Shown here: positions 1-6,382 of the stretch, piece after piece | Layout: each line of letters starts with the position of its first letter | Position numbering within the stretch: position 1 is the stretch's first letter | Source: Hyphomicrobiales bacterium | Lineage (GTDB): Bacteria; Pseudomonadota; Alphaproteobacteria; Rhizobiales; Beijerinckiaceae | Assembly: GCA_003164825.1 (NCBI GenBank) | Contig: PLUH01000156.1 | Span: forward strand, 2,185 to 13,285 | Direction of reading: 5' to 3' | Length of the DNA stretch: 11,101 nt | The notes under the pieces: generated by a model | Database searches by the model: none | What the model saw: the letters and a program-made list of their open reading frames with translations, nothing else | Told to the model about the DNA's origin: nothing | Position numbers and translations under genes: made by a program

Positions 1-1136
1 ACGTTGGTGCGCTCGCCGATGTTGACGAACGGAATGTCCGCGGTGAGGGTGAACGGCTCGAGGCCGGAGAGCCGCATCAGAGGCGCGATCTTAGGCGCTT
101 CTCGCGGCTTGAAGCCCCGGACGGCTTCGGCAATCGCGCGAATATGGTCGGGCGTCGAGCCGCAGCATCCGCCGACGATGTTGACGATGCCATCGGCGGC
201 GAAGCTGCCGATTTGCGCCGCCATCGCCTCGGGGCTTTCGTCGTATTGGCCAAACGCGTTGGGCAGGCCGGCGTTGGGATAGGCGCACACCAATGTGTCC
301 GCTACATTGGCGATCTCGGCCAGATGTTCGCGCATAGCGCTCGCGCCGAGCGCGCAATTGAGACCGACGGAGAAAGGGCGCGCATGGCGCACCGAATGCC
401 AGAATGCGGTCGGCGTCTGGCCGGAAAGCGTGCGCCCCGAACGGTCAGTGATGGTGCCCGAGATCATCAGCGGCAAGCGGGCGCCGCGCTCGGCGAACGC
501 CTCGAAGCAAGCGAAGATCGCCGCCTTGGCGTTGAGCGTGTCGAAAATGGTCTCGATCAGGATGAGGTCGGCGCCGCCGTCGATGAGCCCGCGAATCTGC
601 TCGCCATAGGCGATGCGGAGCTCGTCGAAGCTGACCGCCCGGAAGCCCGGATTGTTGACGTCCGGGGACAGCGACGCGGTGCGATTCGTCGGCCCCAACG
701 CGCCGGCGACGAAGCGGCGCCGACCGTCTGCTCTTTCCGCCTTGATCGCCGCCCGCCGCGCCAATCGCGCCCCGTCGCGATTGAGCTCGTAGACGAATTC
801 CTGCATTCCGTAGTCGGCCTGGGCGATCGAGGTCGAGGAGAAGGTGTTGGTTTCGAGAATATCCGCGCCGGCCATCGCGTAGGCGAAATGGATGTCTTCG
901 ATCGCCCCCGGCTGGCTCAGCGTCAACAGATCGTTGTTGCCCTGAAGATGGCGGTCGCAGGAGTGAAACCGGTCGCCGCGAAAATGCGTCTCGTCGAGAC
1001 CGAGACACTGGATCTGGGTGCCCATCGCCCCGTCAATCAGCAGAACCCGTTCGCTCGCCGCCCGGCTAAGGGCGGACGATGCGTCCTCCTGGCGCGCGAA
1101 CCCCGCGTCGATCACCAAATCGGGAGAACCACTCAT
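1..1136 (-). CDS. metH: Cobalamin-dependent methionine synthase MetH, N-terminal part (cut by window edge)
   Basis: MetH transfers the methyl group of 5-methyltetrahydrofolate to homocysteine through cobalamin in the cytoplasm, giving methionine. The window holds the first 378 codons; the frame is still open at base 1. The visible part is the homocysteine S-methyltransferase barrel: LIDGAMGTQIQ near residues 34-44, ADILETNTFSS, the GPTNRTASLSPDV stretch, and the zinc-binding cysteines Cys261 (in LNCALGA), Cys324 and Cys325 (in GGCCGSTPDH). Their spacing equals that of the E. coli ligands 247/310/311, with a constant 14-residue N-terminal offset. The last codons (FVNIGERTNV) begin the pterin-binding domain, so the gene is the long multidomain form rather than a stand-alone homocysteine methyltransferase. 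The start is the ATG at 1136, with weak GAGCGG-like pairing upstream. It is transcribed away from the malic enzyme gene, from a promoter overlapped by a palindromic operator. The B12-binding and reactivation domains, if present, lie outside the window. Confidence 0.96.
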   Translation of the reverse strand, partial: MSGSPDLVIDAGFARQEDASSALSRAASERVLLIDGAMGTQIQCLGLDETHFRGDRFHSCDRHLQGNNDLLTLSQPGAIEDIHFAYAMAGADILETNTFSSTSIAQADYGMQEFVYELNRDGARLARRAAIKAERADGRRRFVAGALGPTNRTASLSPDVNNPGFRAVSFDELRIAYGEQIRGLIDGGADLILIETIFDTLNAKAAIFACFEAFAERGARLPLMISGTITDRSGRTLSGQTPTAFWHSVRHARPFSVGLNCALGASAMREHLAEIANVADTLVCAYPNAGLPNAFGQYDESPEAMAAQIGSFAADGIVNIVGGCCGSTPDHIRAIAEAVRGFKPREAPKIAPLMRLSGLEPFTLTADIPFVNIGERTN

Positions 1137-1176
1137 TCTGCGTACCGCTCAAGTCATTATTCCGCGCTGACATAAC

Positions 1177-1198
1177 CATATAAACATGTCTTTATATG
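1177..1198. promoter_or_regulatory. Palindromic operator upstream of metH (candidate methionine-regulon/SahR-type site)
   Basis: A perfect inverted repeat, CATATAAA, 6-bp spacer, TTTATATG, occupies these 22 bases, 41 bp upstream of the metH start. It is strikingly AT-rich in GC-rich DNA and covers the -10 and most of the spacer of the proposed metH promoter, which is repressor geometry. From memory, sites of the form ATATAAAG...CTTTATAT are assigned in alphaproteobacteria to SahR, an ArsR-family regulator of methionine and S-adenosylhomocysteine genes. The match to that motif is recalled, not searched. The palindrome itself is directly visible; the regulator identity is inferred. The regulator gene is not in this window. 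Confidence 0.75.
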
Positions 1199-1205
1199 AA
1201 AGCAA
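1177..1205 (-). promoter_or_regulatory. Sigma70-type promoter of metH
   Basis: On the minus strand, a -35 hexamer TTGCTT (1205-1200) is followed by exactly 17 bp and a -10 hexamer TATATG (1182-1177). Transcription would begin near 1170 and give a leader of about 34 nt, too short for a SAM or SAH riboswitch. The -10 is the outer arm of the palindrome at 1177-1198, so a bound dimer would block RNA polymerase. Confidence 0.6.
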
Positions 1206-1381
1206 GCGACTTGGCTCCAGTGCTTGCCAATTTGCCAAAAGTCCGACGCCCCCTCACTATGGCGGTTCGCCAAAACGGCTCTCCTCATCCGCGCTAACGA
1301 GGCGGGCCGTTGGGAGGAAACCGATCGGACATAACCGTGCAATTCCCCTCGACGGCGCAAGGCCGCCGACTGAGTTGCGTT

Positions 1382-1410
1382 TTGACAGGGAACGCGCGCT
1401 TCCGATTCGC
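1382..1410 (+). promoter_or_regulatory. Possible promoter of the malic enzyme gene
   Basis: A perfect -35 hexamer TTGACA lies at 1382-1387, but the positions 16-18 bp downstream (GATTCG region, around 1404-1410) are a poor -10. The transcript start would fall only about 15 bp before the ATG, leaving barely enough room for the ribosome site AGGCAGGG (1417-1424). The true start could therefore lie further upstream. The rest of the divergent gap (1206-1381) holds only short repeats: TTGCCAA at 1224-1230 and 1232-1238, and an inverted pair GCAAGC/GCTTGC at 1202-1207 and 1222-1227. Confidence 0.3.
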
Positions 1411-1432
1411 AGATCCAGGCAGGGTTTGAACG

Positions 1433-3718
1433 ATGGCTGACAAGGCCGACGGGCCAAGCAAACGTCCCTCGATCACCGATCAGGAGGCGCTCCAGTTCCA
1501 CTCGCGAGGGCGCCCGGGCAAGCTCGAGATCGTGCCCACCAAGCCGATGGCGACCCAGCGCGACCTGTCGCTCGCCTATTCGCCGGGCGTCGCGGTCCCG
1601 GTCAAGGCGATCGCCGCCGATCCTTCGACCGTTTATGACTATACCGCGCGCGGCAACATGGTCGCGGTCATCACCAACGGCACGGCGATTCTGGGCCTCG
1701 GCAATCTCGGAGCGCTGGCGGCCAAGCCGGTGATGGAAGGCAAGGCGGTGCTGTTCAAGCGCTTTGCCGACGTCGATTCGATCGACCTCGAAGTCGGGAC
1801 CGAGGATCCGGACGAATTCGTCAACGCGGTGAAATACCTTGGGCCGTCGTTCGGCGGGATCAATCTCGAGGACATCAAGGCGCCGGAGTGCTTCTACATC
1901 GAGGAGCGCCTGCGCGAGATGATGGACATTCCCGTCTTTCACGACGACCAGCACGGGACCGCGATCATCGCCGCCGCGGGGATGATCAACGCCATCCATC
2001 TGACCGGACGCGACATCAAGACCACGCGCCTCGTCTGCAACGGCGCCGGAGCGGCCGGCATCGCCTGTCTCGATCTCATCAAGTCGATCGGGTTCGAGCC
2101 CTCGAACGTCATATTGTGCGACACCAAGGGCGTCGTCTATCGCGGCCGGCAGGAAGGCATGAATCAATGGAAATCCGCCCACGCGATTGAGACGCCCTTG
2201 CGGACGCTCGCGGAAGCGATGGCCGGGGCGGACATCTTCTTCGGCCTTTCGGCCAAGGGGGCGCTGACGGCGGATATGGTCAAGACCATGGCGCACGATC
2301 CGATCATTTTCGCGATGGCGAACCCGGACCCGGAAATCACGCCCGAAGAGGCGGAGAAGGCGCGCGACGATGTGATCATCGCGACCGGCCGGTCCGACTA
2401 TCCCAACCAGGTCAACAACGTCCTTGGATTTCCCTATATCTTCCGCGGCGCGCTCGACGTGCGCGCCAAGACGATCAACATGGAGATGAAGATCGCCGCC
2501 GCGCACGCGCTCGCCGATCTCGCGCGCGAGGACGTTCCCGACGAGGTGGCGAACGCCTATCGCGGCGCGAGGCCGCGCTTCGGGCGCGACTACATCATTC
2601 CGGTCCCGTTCGATCCGCGCCTCATTCATGTCGTGCCGATCGCGGTGGCCAAAGCGGCGATGGCTTCTGGAGTGGCGCGGCGGCCGATCGTCGACCTCGC
2701 CGCCTACAAGGCGCAATTGTCCGCCCGCCGCGACCCGATCGCCGGGGCGATGCAGCGGATCATCGAGCGCGTCCGTCGAACCCCGAAGCGCGTCGTCTTC
2801 GCCGAGGGCGAGGAGGAGCAGGTCATCCGCGCTGCTTATTCGTTCGTCAACCAGGGCCTGGGGGCCGCCATTCTGGTCGGCCGCGAAGAGCGGGTGCGGA
2901 CCGCAGCCAAGGCGTCGGGTCTCGATCTCTCCGACAAGGGCATCGAGATTCACAACGCCCGCCTGTCGCAGCGCAACGCGATCTACGCCCAATTCCTCTA
3001 CGAGCGCCTGCAGAGGAAGGGATATCTGCTGCGCGACTGCCAGCGCATGATCAACCAGGATCGCAACTATTTCGGCGCCGCCATGGTCGCGCGCGGAGAC
3101 GCCGACGCGATTGTGACCGGCGTGACCCGCAACTTCTCGGTCGCGCTCGAGGAAGTGCGGCGGGTGATCGACGACAAGCCCGGACACCGGGTCGTCGGCG
3201 TCTCGATCATCCTGTCGCGAGGACGGCCGATTTTGGCCGCCGACACCGCGATCACCGAAATGCCGACCGCGGAAGATCTCGCCGAGATAGCGATCGAAGC
3301 GGCGGGCGTGGCGCGCCGCCTCGGTTACGAACCGCGCGTGGCGTTGCTCGCCTTCTCCAATTTCGGCCATCCGCCCGGCGAGCGCACCCAGCGCGTCCAG
3401 GAAGCGGTGCGGATTCTTGACGCCAAACGGGTCGATTTCGAATACGACGGCGAAATGAGCGCCGACGTGGCGCTCAACAAGGAGCTGATGGCCGCCTATC
3501 CGTTCTGCCGGCTCAAGGACACCGCCAATGTCCTCATCATGCCGGCCTTTCACTCCGCCTCGATTTCGACTCGCATGCTGCAGGAATTGGGCGGCGCCAC
3601 GGTGATCGGACCGTTGATCGTGGGGCTCGAAAAGCCGGTGCAGATCGTGTCCCTCGGCGCGAAGGACTCCGACATCATCAACATGGCGGCGATGGCGAGC
3701 TTCAATATCGGCGGGTGA
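1433..3718 (+). CDS. maeB: NAD(P)-dependent malic enzyme with C-terminal phosphotransacetylase-like domain
   Basis: This cytoplasmic enzyme oxidatively decarboxylates malate to pyruvate and CO2, yielding NAD(P)H and linking the TCA cycle to gluconeogenesis and acetyl-CoA supply. At 761 residues it matches the fused MaeB type. The malic domain (about 1-430) shows SLAYSPGVAVP near 45-55, FADVDSIDLEV, GINLEDIKAPECF, the metal/substrate motif VFHDDQHGTA near 167-176, the dinucleotide-binding GAGAAGIACL near 205, and ATGRSDYPNQVNN. From about 440 to the end comes the phosphotransacetylase-like domain (RVVFAEGEEEQVIRAA to the end). From memory, in Sinorhizobium the equivalent domain has no transacetylase activity and is thought to be regulatory or structural. 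The ATG at 1433 follows AGGCAGGG with an 8-nt gap. Rhizobial NAD-dependent (DME) and NADP-dependent (TME) enzymes share this layout, so cofactor choice cannot be settled here. It stands alone, divergent from metH. Confidence 0.95.
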   Translation: MADKADGPSKRPSITDQEALQFHSRGRPGKLEIVPTKPMATQRDLSLAYSPGVAVPVKAIAADPSTVYDYTARGNMVAVITNGTAILGLGNLGALAAKPVMEGKAVLFKRFADVDSIDLEVGTEDPDEFVNAVKYLGPSFGGINLEDIKAPECFYIEERLREMMDIPVFHDDQHGTAIIAAAGMINAIHLTGRDIKTTRLVCNGAGAAGIACLDLIKSIGFEPSNVILCDTKGVVYRGRQEGMNQWKSAHAIETPLRTLAEAMAGADIFFGLSAKGALTADMVKTMAHDPIIFAMANPDPEITPEEAEKARDDVIIATGRSDYPNQVNNVLGFPYIFRGALDVRAKTINMEMKIAAAHALADLAREDVPDEVANAYRGARPRFGRDYIIPVPFDPRLIHVVPIAVAKAAMASGVARRPIVDLAAYKAQLSARRDPIAGAMQRIIERVRRTPKRVVFAEGEEEQVIRAAYSFVNQGLGAAILVGREERVRTAAKASGLDLSDKGIEIHNARLSQRNAIYAQFLYERLQRKGYLLRDCQRMINQDRNYFGAAMVARGDADAIVTGVTRNFSVALEEVRRVIDDKPGHRVVGVSIILSRGRPILAADTAITEMPTAEDLAEIAIEAAGVARRLGYEPRVALLAFSNFGHPPGERTQRVQEAVRILDAKRVDFEYDGEMSADVALNKELMAAYPFCRLKDTANVLIMPAFHSASISTRMLQELGGATVIGPLIVGLEKPVQIVSLGAKDSDIINMAAMASFNIGG

Positions 3719-3737
3719 GCCTAGCGCCGGGCGGGCG

Positions 3738-3804
3738 CAACGATTTCAAAATCCACGCAACGAAATCAAAGCCGGATGCCAAAATCAGGCACAACGGAAT
3801 CAAA
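3738..3804 (+). repeat. Three copies of a short degenerate repeat, CAACGnnnTCAAA
   Basis: Copies lie at 3738-3750 (nnn = ATT), 3758-3770 (AAA... as CGAAATCAAA) and 3792-3804 (GAA), with start-to-start distances of 20 and 34 bp. They sit in the 159-bp gap between two convergent genes (3719-3877). The gap also holds a weak hairpin TGCC-7-GGCA at 3777-3791 and a 4-bp CGGG/CCCG hairpin at 3835-3845. None of these hairpins has a U-tract, so I call no terminator. The spacing is irregular, so this is not a CRISPR or a phased iteron array. Function unknown. Confidence 0.45.
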
Positions 3805-3877
3805 ATCGAACAGGCAGCAGAAATCTAGGTCGGACGGGTCAACCCGCCTCGGCGTCAGCGATTCTCGAGACCCCAGG

Positions 3878-4819
3878 TCAAAGACGTTGCGCGAGGATTG
3901 CGGCCCAAGCCCTCGCTGTTTTCACTTCTCCTGAATCCGCGAAGTGACAGTCGTCATAACGATCCTGAGGTTCCAAGAGCTTGTCCGTATCGACGCCTGG
4001 CTTGAACCCTTGCCGGCTTGAGGCGAGTTCTTGTTGGGCCGCTTGGATTGCGTTTCTCTCCGACCAGCCCGGTAAGCAACGGGTCGCAGTTGACACGAAC
4101 ACCGTCGCGTCAATCCCATTGGCCCGCAAGGTCGCCACAAATGACAGGAGCTGCTCCTTGTATCGGGCCGGATCAGTCTTGAGGGCGAAATCAGACTCGC
4201 CCTGGTGCCAGAGAACGTGTGTGATCCGGTAGCGAGCATTGAGGTCCTGCAGGAGGGGAATCATCGACGCGTTCAGGGCTCCGCCTTGAGCCCATTGCGC
4301 AATGCTGGATGCGCCCACCGCGACAGGGGAGAGGATGATATGATCGAAGGCTCCAGTGTCGATGAGCTCGTCCGCCATCAAAGTCCAGTACTCGCCGGCA
4401 AAGCCGGTAGAGCCCAAAAGGGGCGAGGCAGCGATATAGCAACGGCCGCCGGCAAAGTTGAGAACCCGATCGGGATAGCGCGTGTTGTGCCGCTGCGCTG
4501 CGCTGTTTGCGGCGTTGGACTGTCCGGCGATCAGGATCACCGCAGTTCTTTCAGTCTGTTTCGGGCATTGGATCTCAATCTTCCCCGCGTAGCTCGTCAG
4601 GCGTCCAGCGGAGTCGCCCGCAAAAGGTCGCGACTCCGGCGCGCTGACGAAGGGCTTCGGCAACCCAGCGAGGAGCTGAACCGAATAGCGCACCGGCCAA
4701 ATTCGAACGACTCCCGCCCACGCGCCTACGATGAAGACGCTCGCCGCGAGAAGCGCAAGTCCGGCAAACATGGCCGTCCTGCGGCCAACCCATGTTCCGA
4801 AGACGATGGCCGTCACCAC
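3878..4819 (-). CDS. Membrane-anchored SGNH-fold esterase, sialate O-acetylesterase-like
   Basis: The 313-residue protein has an N-terminal hydrophobic segment (about 17-37, MFAGLALLAASVFIVGAWAG) and then a hydrolase domain that should face the periplasm. SGNH-family landmarks are in order: ILIAGQSNAAN with nucleophile Ser101, GAS in the middle block, HQGESD at 205-210, and the Asp/His pair Asp289-His292 in DDCHF. HQGE and GQSN point to the sialate O-acetylesterase (SASA) group, which removes O-acetyl groups from sugars; the real substrate is unknown. An in-frame TAG lies just upstream (4834-4832), so translation must start at one of two adjacent GTG codons (4819 or 4816) behind GGAGAG (4828-4823). 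The second GTG has slightly roomier spacing. It follows the Spy-like gene by 42 bp on the same strand and is probably co-transcribed with it. Codon use seems less strictly GC-biased than in the malic enzyme gene. Confidence 0.8.
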   Translation of the reverse strand: MVTAIVFGTWVGRRTAMFAGLALLAASVFIVGAWAGVVRIWPVRYSVQLLAGLPKPFVSAPESRPFAGDSAGRLTSYAGKIEIQCPKQTERTAVILIAGQSNAANSAAQRHNTRYPDRVLNFAGGRCYIAASPLLGSTGFAGEYWTLMADELIDTGAFDHIILSPVAVGASSIAQWAQGGALNASMIPLLQDLNARYRITHVLWHQGESDFALKTDPARYKEQLLSFVATLRANGIDATVFVSTATRCLPGWSERNAIQAAQQELASSRQGFKPGVDTDKLLEPQDRYDDCHFADSGEVKTARAWAAILAQRL

Positions 4820-4822
4820 GCG

Positions 4823-4828
4823 CTCTCC
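4823..4828 (-). promoter_or_regulatory. Ribosome binding site deciding the GTG start of the SGNH esterase
   Basis: GGAGAG on the minus strand lies 3 nt before the GTG at 4819 and 6 nt before the GTG at 4816. With the in-frame stop TAG only 12 nt upstream of the first GTG, it limits the start to these two codons. The next Met is residue 17, inside the signal-anchor region. Confidence 0.55.
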
Positions 4829-4861
4829 GGTCTAGCCAAAACGGGCCGCATTTTCGGCGGT

Positions 4862-5449
4862 TCAGAGCGGCGGGGCGCCCCAAGGCGCCGGCCATCCACG
4901 CGGGCCAGGTCCGCCGGGGCCACAATTCAGAGCCAGATCTCCAGGGTGAGGCGACAAGCTTGGTCCGCCAGGCGGCGGGGGAAAGGGGCCCGGGAATGGC
5001 GGGGAAGGGACGATGTTCCGCGACAGGATGTCGCGTTGCGCAGTCGTCAGATTGGGAGCGATCGCCACATAGGCTTTCGCCATGGCGCCAAACATTGCCT
5101 GCATGGCGGCCGCATGTCTCTCCATCCGTTGCAGTCGCTCGCCCGCATCGACGGAGAGGGGGCGCGGGGGCTCCTCAACGCAAGCCCGGTCAAGCTCGCT
5201 TGCGGAGGATCGCATCGCGTTCGTAAAACTTCGCCAGGCGTCCTGCTGGCTCGGTTCCGGAGATATGCGCGCCTCGAGATAGGCGAGCTTCGCCGCGAAG
5301 AGCGCGCGTCCCTCGGCGCAAGGCGAACTGTCGTCCATGGGCGGCGGATCGGCCCTCGCGTCCATCGCGTGGAGAGCCCACAGTCCCGCGCCGGAAAGCG
5401 CGATGACGCAAACCGCGGCCCGAGCGGCCGACGCCGACAGGAAAGACAT
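4862..5449 (-). CDS. Spy/CpxP-like periplasmic protein with LTxxQ motif
   Basis: The 195-residue protein is predicted to be exported: residues 1-33 form a signal peptide (MSFLSASAARAAV, a hydrophobic run VCVIALSGAGLWAL, then HAMDARA). The mature part shows two LTxxQ-type half repeats, a degenerate one around 60-75 (ARISPEPSQQDAW) and a clear one at 134-138 (LTTAQ). A helical, Met-rich stretch (RLQRMERHAAAMQAMFGAMAKAY) leads into the second. This is the pattern of the Spy/CpxP family of periplasmic chaperones and stress or metal sensors. A Pro/Gly-rich tail follows (about 148-195). Cysteines at 44, 90 and 176 would lie in the periplasm. The ATG at 5449 is chosen because GGAG precedes it by 6 nt; an ATG seven codons upstream (5470) has no comparable site. 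It is divergent from an OmpR/EnvZ pair, as cpxP is from cpxRA, and is followed by the SGNH esterase. The exact ligand is unknown. Confidence 0.75.
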   Translation of the reverse strand: MSFLSASAARAAVCVIALSGAGLWALHAMDARADPPPMDDSSPCAEGRALFAAKLAYLEARISPEPSQQDAWRSFTNAMRSSASELDRACVEEPPRPLSVDAGERLQRMERHAAAMQAMFGAMAKAYVAIAPNLTTAQRDILSRNIVPSPPFPGPFPPPPGGPSLSPHPGDLALNCGPGGPGPRGWPAPWGAPPL

Positions 5450-5647
5450 GACAAACTCCGGTTCAGGCATCGTTGCCCGATCGGGGTTAGCCGCGCGGTG
5501 TTTCCGGCGAATGTCCCTATTGTTGCAAAGGATGACGAAAAAGCGCCTCGGGCCGGGGCCTGAAATATTCGGTTACAAATTCCTCCTCGCCCGCTCGCTG
5601 GCCTCGGATAGACTGCGCCTGAAAATTGTTCCGCCCGGAGCGCGTTT
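5450..5647. promoter_or_regulatory. Divergent intergenic region between the Spy-like gene and the two-component system
   Basis: This 198-bp gap must contain promoters for both directions. Visible elements are an AT-richer block at 5561-5582 (GAAATATTC, then GGTTACAAAT), TTGCAA at 5524-5529, and GGATAGACT at 5607-5615, which could serve as a -10 for the regulator gene. No hexamer pair with 16-18 bp spacing is convincing, and I see no clear CpxR-type GTAAA tandem. A regulator binding site shared by both directions is expected from the layout but is not identified. Confidence 0.4.
5637..5640 (+). promoter_or_regulatory. Ribosome binding site supporting a TTG start for the response regulator
   Basis: GGAG is placed 7 nt before TTG at 5648. 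The next in-frame Met codons are at residues 42 and 43, well inside the receiver domain, so the TTG is needed to include the conserved first strand (HVLVVDDD). Confidence 0.6.
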
Positions 5648-6382
5648 TTGAGCACAGGCCCCACTTGTCACGTCCTGGTTGTTGACGACGATCGCGAGTT
5701 GCGCGCCCTTGTAAGCAAATACCTGACCGAACATGGCTTCAGGGTCACGCAGGCGGCCAACGGGCGAGAAATGATGAACGCGATTGAGGTTGGGCGGTTC
5801 GACCTCGTCGTGCTCGATCTCATGATGCCCGGCGAAAGCGGGCTTGTTCTTTGCCAAAAGCTGCGCGAACAGAGCGGCCCGCCGGTCATCATGCTGACGG
5901 CGATGGGCTCCGAGGTGGACCGCGTCATTGGCCTCGAGATCGGCGCCGACGACTACGTCACCAAGCCGTTCAGTCCGCGCGAGCTGGTCGCGCGGATCAA
6001 AGCCGTCTTGCGTCGCGCGGCCAAGGTCGTCGCGGACCCTGACGACCTGCCGCTCGCCTACGAGTTCAACGGATGGCGCCTCGAGCCGACACGACGCGTC
6101 TTATGTGACCCGCGAGGCGCGGTCGTCGACGTGACCAGCGGCGAGCTCGACCTGCTCCTGGTGTTCGTCACGCGCCCACAACGTGTGCTGACACGGGACC
6201 AACTGCTCGATCTCGCAAGAGGTCGAGCAAGCGCGGCGCTTGATCGCAGCATCGACGTGCAGATCAGCCGGCTCAGGCGGAAGATCGAGACCGACCCTCG
6301 CGAGCCTGCAATCATCAAGACGATCCGAAGCGGCGGATATGTCTTTACGAGCCAAGTCCAGGCCGTGAGGTCACCAGCGTGA
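5648..6382 (+). CDS. OmpR-family response regulator
   Basis: This 244-residue DNA-binding regulator should be phosphorylated by the kinase encoded just downstream and then control transcription. The receiver domain (about 7-120) has the acidic pocket Asp13/Asp14, the phospho-acceptor Asp57 in VVLDLMMPG, Thr84 and Lys106 (TKPF). The C-terminal winged helix (about 140-238) ends in SIDVQISRLRRKIE and IKTIRSGGYVF, which is very close in style to E. coli OmpR. The start is TTG at 5648, set by GGAG 7 nt upstream; an ATG start would remove the first strand of the receiver. The stop codon overlaps the kinase start by 4 nt (GTGA, 6379-6382), so the two are translationally coupled. The Spy-like gene diverging from it is the obvious candidate target. 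True OmpR, CpxR and other family members cannot be told apart from sequence alone. Confidence 0.93.
   Translation: MSTGPTCHVLVVDDDRELRALVSKYLTEHGFRVTQAANGREMMNAIEVGRFDLVVLDLMMPGESGLVLCQKLREQSGPPVIMLTAMGSEVDRVIGLEIGADDYVTKPFSPRELVARIKAVLRRAAKVVADPDDLPLAYEFNGWRLEPTRRVLCDPRGAVVDVTSGELDLLLVFVTRPQRVLTRDQLLDLARGRASAALDRSIDVQISRLRRKIETDPREPAIIKTIRSGGYVFTSQVQAVRSPA

Noticed and set aside
144..1175. A 343-codon plus-strand frame opposite metH
   Set aside because: It is low-complexity and Arg/Ala/Glu-rich with no motif, lying on DNA that clearly encodes the MetH methyltransferase barrel on the minus strand.
1137..1200. SAM or SAH riboswitch in the metH leader
   Set aside because: The leader from the proposed start is only about 34 nt and no conserved riboswitch core is visible; the palindromic operator explains the region better.
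1157..3553. A 798-codon open frame antisense to the malic enzyme gene
   Set aside because: It mirrors a strongly GC3-biased gene on the other strand, is rich in Arg, His, Asp and Gly with no recognisable domain, and the sense strand encodes an unmistakable malic enzyme over its full length.
3738..3804. CRISPR or iteron array from the CAACGnnnTCAAA repeats
   Set aside because: Repeats are only 13 bp, degenerate and unevenly spaced, with no cas or replication gene nearby.
3831..3846. Terminator hairpin CGGG-TCAA-CCCG between the malic enzyme and esterase genes
   Set aside because: The stem is 4 bp and there is no U-tract on either strand.
4205..5563. A 452-codon plus-strand frame across the esterase and Spy-like genes
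   Set aside because: Its product is Arg/Ser/Gly-rich without a domain, and it spans two minus-strand genes that show signal segments, family motifs and ribosome sites.
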